This document shows positions 1 to 6,600 of a stretch of 24,871 nt of DNA, in pieces. The stretch's first letter is position 1. Every line of letters starts with the position of its first letter. The stretch covers positions 1 to 24,871 of the forward strand of contig JBKHJZ010000031.1 in NCBI GenBank assembly GCA_046537875.1, written 5' to 3'. The notes beneath the pieces are model-generated. The model made no database searches. It saw only the letters and a list, made by a program, of their open reading frames with translations, and was not told the DNA's origin. The DNA comes from JBKHJZ01 sp046537875. Lineage in GTDB: Bacteria; Actinomycetota; Acidimicrobiia; Acidimicrobiales; VFJN01. The position numbers were made by a program, and so were the translations under genes.

Positions 1-6
1 AGCGCA

Positions 7-282
7 CTACCCGAGCCGGTCGCAGACGGAGCGGCGGAGCACCGAGCCCGCCACCACCTCGGGCGACGGCCGGTCTCCGGCCCGCAGGCGCGCGCGGCTC
101 GCCGACACCCGCGCGATCCGGATCCGCGGCTGGGCGTGCACGCGCGCCACCGCCCGGTCGATGGTGACGGGAGACACCCCGCGACCCGGACCGGCCCTGC
201 GGCGGCGCCGGCGCACCCGCCGGGGCCGGCGGCGAAGGGTGTCGAGCACCCGTGCGGTCTGCGCTCCAGAGACCTGCATCAC
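7..282 (-). CDS. Small FlgM-like protein (putative anti-sigma-28 factor)
   Basis: The ORF encodes 90-91 residues and starts at GTG 282 or ATG 279; the ATG overlaps the comF stop as TGATG, so it should be translated with comF. The N-terminal half is very Arg-rich. The C-terminal half has a pattern like the sigma-binding part of FlgM: a basic stretch (RIRIARVSASRARLRAG), then a Pro-Ser-Pro turn and a helix with VVAGSVLRRSVCDRL. FlgM proteins are small and bind the flagellar sigma factor FliA/SigD. Context supports this: in Bacillus subtilis the comF operon is followed by yvyF, flgM and flagellar hook genes. If right, flagellar genes should continue leftward outside the window. Similarity was judged by eye only, and the ORF could instead be an unrelated small basic protein. 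The stop TAG lies at 9-7. Confidence 0.5.
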   Translation of the reverse strand: MMQVSGAQTARVLDTLRRRPRRVRRRRRRAGPGRGVSPVTIDRAVARVHAQPRIRIARVSASRARLRAGDRPSPEVVAGSVLRRSVCDRLG

Positions 283-1007
283 CGTTCGTCATCGGCGCGG
301 AATCGTGCGAACTTGAGTGATTCTTCCACGACGGGTGGTTCATCCGACACGGATCGGGGCGACACGACGTCACTTTTCCCGTGGGTCGCGTGTGCCGGCG
401 TTCGGGCGGCGGTGACCGCACCCACCCACGGCACCCCGGTTGCACGGAGCGCGGTAGCGGATGCGCTGAGGGTGGCTCCTGTGGTGAGGACATCGTCGAT
501 CACCACCACCGGGGGCCGGTCGCCGGCCGTGAGGGCGACCGACGGGCCTCCGTGCCCGGGGGCGGCGCGCGACGCGAGCACTGCGTTCGCGCGCCGCTCG
601 CCGCGGGACCGACCCGTCTGGGCCCCGCCACCCCGGCGCACCAGCAGGGGGACGCAGGATGCACCCCACCGGCGCGCCACGGCCACGGCGAGCAGCTCCG
701 CCTGATCGAAGCCCCGCACCCGCCGGCGGCGCGTGGCCGTGGGGGCCCAGGTGACGACCGCCCCCGGCGGCGGTGTCAGCAGGCCCGCCATGCCGTCGGC
801 CAGCCAGCGGAGCACGGCGCGGTCGTTGCGGTACTTGAACCGGGTGATCACCGCCCGCGCCGCGCCCGCGTACACCAGGAACGACCGGCACTCGTCGAGC
901 CCGGGGGGCGGCGGCACCGGGCCGGCGGCCCACATGACCGCCCGGCAGCGGTCGCAGGGCGCCGGGCCCGCCACACCACAGACCGGGCAACGGGTGGGCA
1001 TGAGCAC
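279..1007 (-). CDS. comF: ComF family protein / phosphoribosyltransferase
   Basis: A 242-residue protein of the ComF/GntX family. The N-terminus has a short zinc-ribbon-like Cys set (C7, C10, C18, C21). The phosphoribosyltransferase-type domain follows, with RRRRVRGFDQAELLA at about 93-107 and the PRPP-binding signature VVVIDDVLTTGAT at 167-179. In competent bacteria ComFC is needed for DNA uptake; in most actinobacteria its role is unknown. Start: GTG 1007 is 6 bases after a TAGGGT box (1019-1014), which suits a leaderless transcript; ATG 1001 is the alternative. The last ~30 residues after the PRT core are not recognisable as family sequence. Its stop overlaps the next ORF (FlgM-like), as in the comF-flgM order of Firmicutes. 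It is divergent from the YczE-like gene across a 245-base structured region. Confidence 0.9.
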   Translation of the reverse strand: MLMPTRCPVCGVAGPAPCDRCRAVMWAAGPVPPPPGLDECRSFLVYAGAARAVITRFKYRNDRAVLRWLADGMAGLLTPPPGAVVTWAPTATRRRRVRGFDQAELLAVAVARRWGASCVPLLVRRGGGAQTGRSRGERRANAVLASRAAPGHGGPSVALTAGDRPPVVVIDDVLTTGATLSASATALRATGVPWVGAVTAARTPAHATHGKSDVVSPRSVSDEPPVVEESLKFARFRADDER

Positions 1008-1013
1008 ACGCGC

Positions 1014-1019
1014 ACCCTA
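1014..1019 (-). promoter_or_regulatory. Candidate -10 box of comF (TAGGGT), leaderless
   Basis: TAGGGT on the minus strand ends 6 bases before GTG 1007. This spacing would put the transcription start at or next to the start codon. No convincing -35 was seen. Confidence 0.45.
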
Positions 1020-1110
1020 CGGACGGGGTACGACAGCCGACGCATGCCCCCCCGCTCGGCGGCCTCGAGCACCAGGGTCTGGAGCCTTCTCGTGGGGCAT
1101 CTCCTCACTT

Positions 1111-1153
1111 CTGGTCGCGCAAGTGGTTGCCCTCCAACCACAAGCGCGACCAG
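1111..1153. repeat. 43-base inverted repeat (long imperfect hairpin)
   Basis: The left arm at 1111-1129 (CTGGTCGCGCAAGTGGTTG) and right arm at 1135-1153 (CAACCACAAGCGCGACCAG) pair at 17 of 19 positions, the exception being an AA/AA internal mismatch; the loop is CCCTC at 1130-1134. It lies between the divergent comF and YczE-like genes, so it is not at a 3' end and is not an obvious terminator of either. It shares the GGTCGCG/CGCGACC core with the palindrome at 1213-1236. It could be a regulator binding site, a small structured RNA, or a dispersed repeat. Confidence 0.85.
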
Positions 1154-1189
1154 TTGTCCCTGGGATCGCTCCCGTGCCTGCCCGCTCCG

Positions 1190-1201
1190 TCGACCGGTCG
1201 A
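1190..1201. repeat. 12-bp palindrome TCGACCGGTCGA
   Basis: This is a perfect palindrome centred 29 bp upstream of the centre of the 24-bp palindrome. It shares the half-site CGACCGG with it. It may be a second, weaker operator half of the YczE-like gene control region. Confidence 0.5.
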
Positions 1202-1212
1202 GTGGTCGATAT

Positions 1213-1236
1213 CCCGGCCGGTCGCGACCGGCCGGG
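1213..1236. promoter_or_regulatory. Perfect 24-bp palindrome, candidate operator of the YczE-like gene
   Basis: All 12 base pairs are symmetric around 1224/1225; the core is CCGGTCGCGACCGG. A TACGCT box follows at 1241-1246 and the GTG start at 1253, so the palindrome covers where a -35 box would be (about 1218-1223). A dimeric repressor bound here would block RNA polymerase. No regulator gene is seen nearby. Confidence 0.6.
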
Positions 1237-1240
1237 CCCG

Positions 1241-1246
1241 TACGCT
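1241..1246 (+). promoter_or_regulatory. Candidate -10 box of the YczE-like gene (TACGCT), leaderless
   Basis: TACGCT is followed by 6 bases and GTG 1253. This supports choosing that start over upstream in-frame ATG 1127 and predicts a leaderless mRNA. Confidence 0.5.
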
Positions 1247-1252
1247 GGCTCG

Positions 1253-1918
1253 GTGCTCGGCCTCCGACCCGTCGTCGACCCCCGGACGCGCCTGCCGCGC
1301 CTCGTGCTCGGCCTCGTGCTGCTCGGCCTCGGGATCGCGTTCATGGTCGCCGCCGATCTCGGGCTGGCGCCGTGGTCGGTGCTCGACCAGGGGATCTCAC
1401 GGCGGACCGGCATCCCCATCGGCACGGTCAGCATCCTCGTCGGCGCGGTCGTCCTGGCGTGCTGGCTGCCGCTGCGCGAGCGGCCGGGTGTCGGCACGGT
1501 CCTCAACATCGTCGTCATCGGGACGACGATCGATGCGGCGCTGCTCGTGCTCGACACGCCGGACGGCACCCTGGGTCGGGCGGCGTATCTCGCGATCGGC
1601 GCCTTCCTGTGGGGGCCGGGCTCCGGGTGGTACATCGGGGCCGGCCTCGGCCCCGGCCCCCGCGACGGGCTGATGACCGGGCTCGCGGCGCGCGGCGTCG
1701 GCTCGATCCGGCTGGTGCGCACCGGCATCGAGGCCACCGCGCTCACCGTCGGCTGGCTGCTGGGTGGCTCCGTGGGCGTCGGCACGCTGGTGTTCGCGGC
1801 CACGATCGGGCCCAACGTGCAGTTCTTCCTCCGCCGGCTGGCCGTGAGGCCCGCAGCCAGACCGTCCGCCCCCGCCGCGCTAGACGGCCCCGGGGCGGTG
1901 CCGGCGATCGAGGGCTGA
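1253..1918 (+). CDS. YczE/YitT-like integral membrane protein
   Basis: The protein has about 221 residues and five or so hydrophobic segments. It resembles the YczE/YyaS membrane protein family, with DLGLAPWSVLDQGISRRTG near residues 36-55, a Gly-rich second segment (RPGVGTVLNIVVIGTTIDA) and GLGPGPRDGLMTGL later. The function of the family is not established; B. subtilis YczE is encoded next to surfactin genes. An ORF extends upstream to ATG 1127, but that stretch would encode the palindromes and looks non-coding, whereas GTG 1253 sits 6 bases after a TACGCT box. Control probably acts through the palindrome at 1213-1236. The last 39 bases overlap the 3' end of the convergent DUF1361 gene. The C-terminal tail (Ala/Pro-rich) is hydrophilic. 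Confidence 0.8.
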   Translation: MLGLRPVVDPRTRLPRLVLGLVLLGLGIAFMVAADLGLAPWSVLDQGISRRTGIPIGTVSILVGAVVLACWLPLRERPGVGTVLNIVVIGTTIDAALLVLDTPDGTLGRAAYLAIGAFLWGPGSGWYIGAGLGPGPRDGLMTGLAARGVGSIRLVRTGIEATALTVGWLLGGSVGVGTLVFAATIGPNVQFFLRRLAVRPAARPSAPAALDGPGAVPAIEG

Positions 1919-2551
1919 GCCCACCAGGGGCACGGTGCCCGCCAGCGTTGCCCACGCGGCCCGCATCACCCCGCGGGTGAGCGCATGCCCCACCCAGATC
2001 GTCACGAACATCCCCGCCACGGCGACGGGTGCCCAACGCCACGTCAGCGTGAGCACGATGCGTTCGACGGTGCCGTGGGGGCTGGTCACCGGTTCCCAGC
2101 TGTTGAGCCGGGCGACCCGGCCGAGTACCACACCGACCGCGCACAGCCCGTGGAGCGCCAGCTCGACGTGGTGACGCCAGCGGCCGAGACCCGTCGCGAC
2201 GAGGTAGCCGGCCACCTCGCGGAGCACGACCGCGTACGCGACGAACCCGGCGGCGATGAACGCCGCGTAGACCGGGAGCACCCCGGTCACCACCGCGAGG
2301 TCGCTGTCGGCCCGGATCACGTCGCCCCGCAGGTGCACCAGGTCGGTGATCACGTAGGGCGCGTTCGGCAGGAAGAGCAGGACGATCGCCGCACCGCCCC
2401 ACCAGCCGACCGACCGGCGGGCACGGTCCCGGAACACCGCGAGCGCCAGCACGGCCGGGACGAACGCGAGGAGCAGGTTCCACGCCATCCAGAAGCGGTT
2501 CGGGGCGATGACGTCGACCACGCCGTCGGCCACTGCGGTGACGGTCTCCAT
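1880..2551 (-). CDS. DUF1361 family membrane protein
   Basis: The protein has 223 residues with about six membrane segments. It matches the pattern of DUF1361: NRFWMAWNLLLAFVPAVLA at the N-terminus, then FLPNAPYVITDLVHL, and later GVVLGRVARLNSWEPV, the part that carries the conserved Arg-Asn-Ser-Trp motif. No biochemical role is known for this family. ATG 2551 is chosen because family similarity begins there; the open frame extends upstream without start-like sequence. It lies 53 bases downstream of the RND exporter gene on the same strand and probably shares its transcript. Its 3' end overlaps the convergent YczE-like gene (1880-1918). Confidence 0.85.
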   Translation of the reverse strand: METVTAVADGVVDVIAPNRFWMAWNLLLAFVPAVLALAVFRDRARRSVGWWGGAAIVLLFLPNAPYVITDLVHLRGDVIRADSDLAVVTGVLPVYAAFIAAGFVAYAVVLREVAGYLVATGLGRWRHHVELALHGLCAVGVVLGRVARLNSWEPVTSPHGTVERIVLTLTWRWAPVAVAGMFVTIWVGHALTRGVMRAAWATLAGTVPLVGSALDRRHRPGAV

Positions 2552-2604
2552 CTCCCCATCGTGGCCGATCGCCCGGCACAGTGCGGGCCACGGTGCCGCG
2601 GCGG

Positions 2605-4884
2605 TCAGCCCTCCGATGCGGCGGGCGCCTCGATGGGCCGGGTGGCCACCACGCGCTCGAGGGCCGTGACACCCACCCGGCGATCCGCCCACACGAGCAA
2701 CGGGGGCAATGCGACGAGCGTGGCGACCAGCGCCACGACGACGTTGACCGCGACGACCACGCCGAAGCTCTCGAGCAGCGGGAAACCCGACAGGGCAAGG
2801 GCTGCGAAGCCGGCGACGGTGGTGAGGCCGGCGGCGGCGAAGGCGCCCCCGACGCGACCCGACGCCCGATCGGCGGCCGCCTCCGGGTCCCGGCCCCGCC
2901 CGCGCTCCTCGACGTAGCGGGCGCACAGCACCACCGTGAACTCCACGCACACGGCGACGATCAGCGGGCCGGACACCGCCGCGAGGGGGCTCATCTCGAC
3001 GTCGAGGAACGCCACCACCAGCGCGGCCGATCCGACCGCGACCAGCACCGGGATCAGCGGCAGGACCGCCCAGACGAGCGACCGGGTGAGCACGATCAGC
3101 AGCAGCGCGGCACCGCCGAGCGCGAGGTACACCATGAACGCCCGATTGGTCTGCAGGGCCCGTATGGTCTCGATCCCGAGCACCGACAGCCCGCCGGCAC
3201 GGGCCTCCACACCCGGTGGGGGGTCCGCCGCCGCGGTGATCTGGTCGATGATCCGCTCGGTCTCGGCGAGGGGCAGGTTCCCGATCGCGAAGATCAGGTG
3301 CGCCCGGCTGCGGTCCTGGCTGATGAACATGTCCCGCAGCGAGGGGGGCGCCGCGTCGAGCACGGTCGCGACCGCGTCCGGGCTGGCCGTGCCGCCGCCG
3401 AGGCCGGCGGCCAGCGTCGCGAAGCTCGCGGCCGTGGTGACCTCGGGGTGCCGGTCGCTCTGCGCGGTGGCGAAGTCATCGAGCCAGGCGACGACCTCCG
3501 GCCGGGTCACGTCGTCGGCCTCGACGAGGAAGCTGATCTCGCCCGACGAGCCCGTCACCTCACGGACCCGGTCGAGCTCGTCGAGCACGGGGTTGTCCTG
3601 GGGGATGAACCCCTCGGGGTCGGAGGCGATCTCGGTGCCGCTGTCGACGCTGAGCCCGACGACCGCGATGGCCAGCGCGGAGACGGCCACCAGCCCGGGC
3701 CGTCCCCGCGCGCTGCGGGCGATGGCCCGGATCCAGCGATCGACGCTGAGCGACGGCAGCCGGCGCCAGCGCCGGCGCCGCGAGACATGGTCGTGAACGC
3801 CCAGCGCGCCGACCGTCACCACCACGCCGACGACGAAGATGACGGCGACGCCGATCGCGAGCATCGCCCCGTAGTCCGAGATCATCGGGACCGGCGACAG
3901 CCGGAGGCTGAGGAAGCCGGCGACCGCCGCGAGCGCCGCGGCGAACAGCCCCGGGCCGAGCGCCTCCAACGTGGTGCGACCGGGGTCGGCCTGCCCGCCG
4001 GCCCGTTCCTCCTCGACGCGGGCGTGGGTCTGGATCGCGAAGTCGACCCCCATGCCGAGAAGCACCGGCAGCCCCGAGATGGTCACCATCGACAGGGTGA
4101 TGCCGCGGAACCCGAAGGCGCCGAAGGCGGCGGCCGCCCCCACCAGCACGGCGACCAGCGGCAACAGCCGCCACCGGCCGCGCACGAACAGCGCCAGCAC
4201 GACGGCCATCGCCCCCACCGCGAGCAGGCCCATGCGGGCCATGGCCTGCTGCATGCCGTCGGTGACCTCGCGCAGCAGCGCCTGCGGGCCGGTGACGGTG
4301 GCGGTCACGCCCTCGAGCCCGACCTCGGCGACGACCCGCTCGGCGGTACGGACCGCGCCCGACTGCTCCTCCAGGGCGAGCCCCCCGGCCGGGCGGGCGG
4401 TGAGCATCGCGTGCCGCTCGTCGGGGATCTGGCCGCGCAGCTCGTCGCGGATGGCGCCGTCCTCGTCGAACACCACGGTCTCGATCAGCGCGGGGTCGTC
4501 GGCCGCCTCGGGGGGCAGCCCGGCGATGCCCAGGGCGAGCTGCAGGCTGCTGTGCGGTCCGACCACCGAGTGGTAGCGGCCGCCGGCCAGCAGCCGCTCC
4601 TCGATCTCCTCGAGGCGCCGCCGGTTGGCCGGCGACAGGATCTCACGCACGTCGCCCTCCAGCAGCACCAGCACGGGTGTGTCACCGAACTCGGCCTGGA
4701 GCGCGCGCGTCCGGGCGAGCACCTCGCTGTCCGCCGGCACGAGGGTCTCCTGGCCCGAGGAGAACTCGAGCCGCGGGATGCCGGCGGCGAGCGCCCCGGC
4801 GCCGACGAGCACCAGCACCAGCGCGACCGCGGAGTGGCGAACGACGAACGCCGCCAGCGGCCGCACCACCGATCGGCGTCGCAC
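2605..4884 (-). CDS. RND superfamily (MMPL/SSD-type) exporter
   Basis: The 759-residue protein has the duplicated layout of RND proteins of the COG1033 type: a TM helix at about 17-35, an extracytoplasmic domain to ~215, five or six TM helices (~216-365), then a second TM (~395-412), second outer domain (to ~580) and a final TM block (~582-745). The first TM bundle holds GMGVDFAIQTHARVEEE, with the proton-relay type acidic residue D281. The equivalent place in the second bundle reads CVEFTVVLCARYVEE, with Glu 648 instead of Asp. Substrates of such proteins are usually lipids, hopanoids or hydrophobic compounds; the substrate here is unknown. Start is GTG 4884, with GAGGG about 11 bases upstream. 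It follows ahcY by 42 bases and precedes DUF1361, so the three may be cotranscribed. Confidence 0.88.
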   Translation of the reverse strand: MRRRSVVRPLAAFVVRHSAVALVLVLVGAGALAAGIPRLEFSSGQETLVPADSEVLARTRALQAEFGDTPVLVLLEGDVREILSPANRRRLEEIEERLLAGGRYHSVVGPHSSLQLALGIAGLPPEAADDPALIETVVFDEDGAIRDELRGQIPDERHAMLTARPAGGLALEEQSGAVRTAERVVAEVGLEGVTATVTGPQALLREVTDGMQQAMARMGLLAVGAMAVVLALFVRGRWRLLPLVAVLVGAAAAFGAFGFRGITLSMVTISGLPVLLGMGVDFAIQTHARVEEERAGGQADPGRTTLEALGPGLFAAALAAVAGFLSLRLSPVPMISDYGAMLAIGVAVIFVVGVVVTVGALGVHDHVSRRRRWRRLPSLSVDRWIRAIARSARGRPGLVAVSALAIAVVGLSVDSGTEIASDPEGFIPQDNPVLDELDRVREVTGSSGEISFLVEADDVTRPEVVAWLDDFATAQSDRHPEVTTAASFATLAAGLGGGTASPDAVATVLDAAPPSLRDMFISQDRSRAHLIFAIGNLPLAETERIIDQITAAADPPPGVEARAGGLSVLGIETIRALQTNRAFMVYLALGGAALLLIVLTRSLVWAVLPLIPVLVAVGSAALVVAFLDVEMSPLAAVSGPLIVAVCVEFTVVLCARYVEERGRGRDPEAAADRASGRVGGAFAAAGLTTVAGFAALALSGFPLLESFGVVVAVNVVVALVATLVALPPLLVWADRRVGVTALERVVATRPIEAPAASEG

Positions 4885-4926
4885 GTGCGGGGGATCCCTC
4901 GTTGGCGGTCGGGGACTCTCGGTGGC

Positions 4927-6387
4927 TCAGTACCGGTAGTGCTCGGCCTTGTACGGCCCCTCCAGCGGGACCCCGATGTACTCGGCCTGCTCGGCGGTCA
5001 GCCTGGTGAGCTTGACGCCGAGCGCGTCGAGGTGCAGCCGGGCGACCTTCTCGTCGAGCTGCTTGGGCAGCACGTGGACGCCGAGCGGGTAGTTGTCGGC
5101 CTTGCCGAACAGCTCGATCTGGGCCAGCACCTGGTTGGTGAAGCTCATCGACATCACGAAGCTGGGATGGCCGGTGGCGCAGCCGAGGTTCAGCAGCCGG
5201 CCCTCGGCCAGCATGATGATCGAGTGACCGTCCGGGAACACGTACTCGTGCACCTGGGGCTTGATCTCGACCCGCCGGACGTCGCTCATGCGGGCGAGCC
5301 CCGCGACGTCGACCTCGTTGTCGAAGTGGCCGATGTTGCCGACGATCGCGTTGTGCTTCATCCGGGCCATGTGCTCCGCGGAGATGATCCCCTTGTTGCC
5401 GGTGGCGGTGATGAAGATGTCGGCGCGGTCGAGCATCGCCTCGAGGGTCGTGACCTCGAAGCCCTCCATCGCCGCCTGCAGCGCGCAGATCGGGTCGACC
5501 TCGGTGATCACGACCCGGCAGCCCTGCCCGCGCAGTGACTGCGCCGAGCCCTTGCCGACCTCGCCGTAGCCGCAGACCACGGCCACCTTGCCGCCGAGCA
5601 TCACGTCGGTCGCACGGTTGATGCCGTCGATCAGGCTGTGGCGCACGCCGTAGAGGTTGTCGAACTTCGACTTGGTGACCGCGTCGTTGACGTTGATGGC
5701 GGGGAACAGCAACGTGCCGGCGTCGGCCATCTGGTAGAGCCGGTTGACCCCGGTGGTCGTCTCCTCGGTCACCCCGGTGATCCCGTCCGCGATCGTGGTC
5801 CACCGGGCCGGATCCTCGCCGAGCGACCGCCGCAGCAGGTCGAGCACGACCCGCCACTCCTCGGGATCGTCGTCGGTGGCCCCGGGGACCGCCCCGGCCC
5901 TCTCGTACTCCACGCCCTTGTGCACGAGCAGCGTGGCGTCGCCGCCGTCGTCGAGGATCATGTTCGGACCGCCCGTGGTCCCGTCCGGGCGCGGCCACCG
6001 GAGGCCCTGCTCGGTGCACCACCAGTACTCCTCGAGGGTCTCCCCCTTCCACGCGTAGACGGGCACACCGGCGGGGGCGTCGACCGTGCCGGTCGGGCCC
6101 ACGACCACCGCGGCAGCCGCGTGGTCCTGGGTCGAGAAGATGTTGCACGACACCCATCGCACCTCGGCGCCGAGCGCGACGAGGGTCTCGATGAGCACGG
6201 CCGTCTGGATCGTCATGTGCAGCGACCCGGTGATGCGGGCGCCGGCGAGGGGCTGGGCGTCGATGAACTCGGCGCGCAGGGCCATGAGCCCCGGCATCTC
6301 GACCTCGGCGAGCTCGATCTCCTTGCGGCCCCAGGGCGCGAGCGACAGGTCGGCGACCTTGAAGTCGCCCTCTCGAACGGTGGTCAT
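4927..6387 (-). CDS. ahcY: Adenosylhomocysteinase (S-adenosyl-L-homocysteine hydrolase)
   Basis: This 486-residue cytosolic enzyme reversibly splits S-adenosylhomocysteine to adenosine and homocysteine, relieving product inhibition of methyltransferases. Visible marks include HMTIQTAVLIETL (57-70), the SCNIFSTQDHAAAA segment (80-93), the catalytic-region NVNDAVTKSKFDNLYG (232-247), the NAD-binding GYGEVGKG (273-280), HPSFVMSMSFTNQ, and the family C-terminus PYKAEHYRY. The length, with the ~40-residue insert around 150-195, matches the long bacterial form seen in Mycobacterium (SahH). Start ATG 6387 has AGGGAG about 8 bases upstream; an open frame extends to 6480 without family similarity. A TAGGCT box 112 bases upstream and a hairpin in between suggest its own promoter and a structured leader. 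The RND exporter gene follows 42 bases later. Confidence 0.98.
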   Translation of the reverse strand: MTTVREGDFKVADLSLAPWGRKEIELAEVEMPGLMALRAEFIDAQPLAGARITGSLHMTIQTAVLIETLVALGAEVRWVSCNIFSTQDHAAAAVVVGPTGTVDAPAGVPVYAWKGETLEEYWWCTEQGLRWPRPDGTTGGPNMILDDGGDATLLVHKGVEYERAGAVPGATDDDPEEWRVVLDLLRRSLGEDPARWTTIADGITGVTEETTTGVNRLYQMADAGTLLFPAINVNDAVTKSKFDNLYGVRHSLIDGINRATDVMLGGKVAVVCGYGEVGKGSAQSLRGQGCRVVITEVDPICALQAAMEGFEVTTLEAMLDRADIFITATGNKGIISAEHMARMKHNAIVGNIGHFDNEVDVAGLARMSDVRRVEIKPQVHEYVFPDGHSIIMLAEGRLLNLGCATGHPSFVMSMSFTNQVLAQIELFGKADNYPLGVHVLPKQLDEKVARLHLDALGVKLTRLTAEQAEYIGVPLEGPYKAEHYRY

Positions 6388-6453
6388 GGGTTGTCTCCCT
6401 GATGACGTCGATGGATGGCCGGCGGCGGGCGCGCCGCGACCGATGTCCGTCAC

Positions 6454-6489
6454 CGGGCTGGGTGCCGCTGCACCACCCATGTCAGCCCG
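6454..6489 (-). promoter_or_regulatory. Hairpin in the ahcY 5' leader
   Basis: On the minus strand CGGGCT pairs with AGCCCG (6 bp) and, after a 5-base bulge on one side, GGGTG-type 5-bp arms pair around a 9-base loop. In plus coordinates the stems are 6454-6459 with 6484-6489 and 6460-6464 with 6474-6478. It begins shortly after the predicted start of transcription and ends about 65 bases before the ahcY ATG. It does not match the SAH riboswitch consensus as I recall it. It could be a leader element or chance pairing in GC-rich DNA. Confidence 0.35.
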
Positions 6490-6498
6490 AGGTCGCCG

Positions 6499-6504
6499 AG
6501 CCTA
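6499..6504 (-). promoter_or_regulatory. Candidate -10 box of ahcY (TAGGCT)
   Basis: TAGGCT on the minus strand lies 112 bases before ATG 6387, predicting a 5' leader of roughly 100 bases. No clear -35 is seen, and a strong inverted repeat (6511-6546) lies directly upstream. Confidence 0.35.
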
Positions 6505-6510
6505 GCGCGC

Positions 6511-6546
6511 CGCCCCGGAGGCGGACGCGCCCCCGCACCCGGGGCG
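6511..6546. repeat. Inverted repeat in the ahcY upstream region
   Basis: CGCCCCGG at 6511-6518 pairs with CCGGGGCG at 6539-6546, and GCGG at 6521-6524 with CCGC at 6533-6536. It may be a second terminator hairpin after the molybdopterin oxidoreductase gene or an operator next to the ahcY promoter. The palindrome GTCACGTGAC follows at 6547-6556. Confidence 0.5.
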
Positions 6547-6574
6547 GTCACGTGACATGGGATCCGGTCGGGGT

Positions 6575-6593
6575 CCGGCCGAGGTCAGGCCGG
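6575..6593 (-). terminator. Candidate terminator after the molybdopterin oxidoreductase gene
   Basis: A 6-bp stem CCGGCC/GGCCGG with a 7-base loop lies 7 bases beyond the stop codon. No U-tract follows, as is common in high-GC actinobacteria. Strength is uncertain. Confidence 0.4.
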
Positions 6594-6600
6594 GCGGGCG

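Noticed and set aside
1127..1252. Upstream extension of the YczE-like gene to ATG 1127
   Set aside because: It would encode the hairpin and both palindromes and shows no family similarity; GTG 1253 has a well placed TACGCT box.
2581..5538. 985-codon open frame on the plus strand
   Set aside because: It is antisense to the RND exporter and ahcY, rich in Arg, Gly, His, Asp and Gln with no hydrophobic core pattern. It is a GC-rich shadow of well recognised genes.
6388..6500. SAH riboswitch before ahcY
   Set aside because: AGGCTCGG and CCTCGGG segments occur but in the opposite order to the SAH riboswitch consensus as I recall it, and the pseudoknot could not be drawn. Kept only as an unclassified leader.
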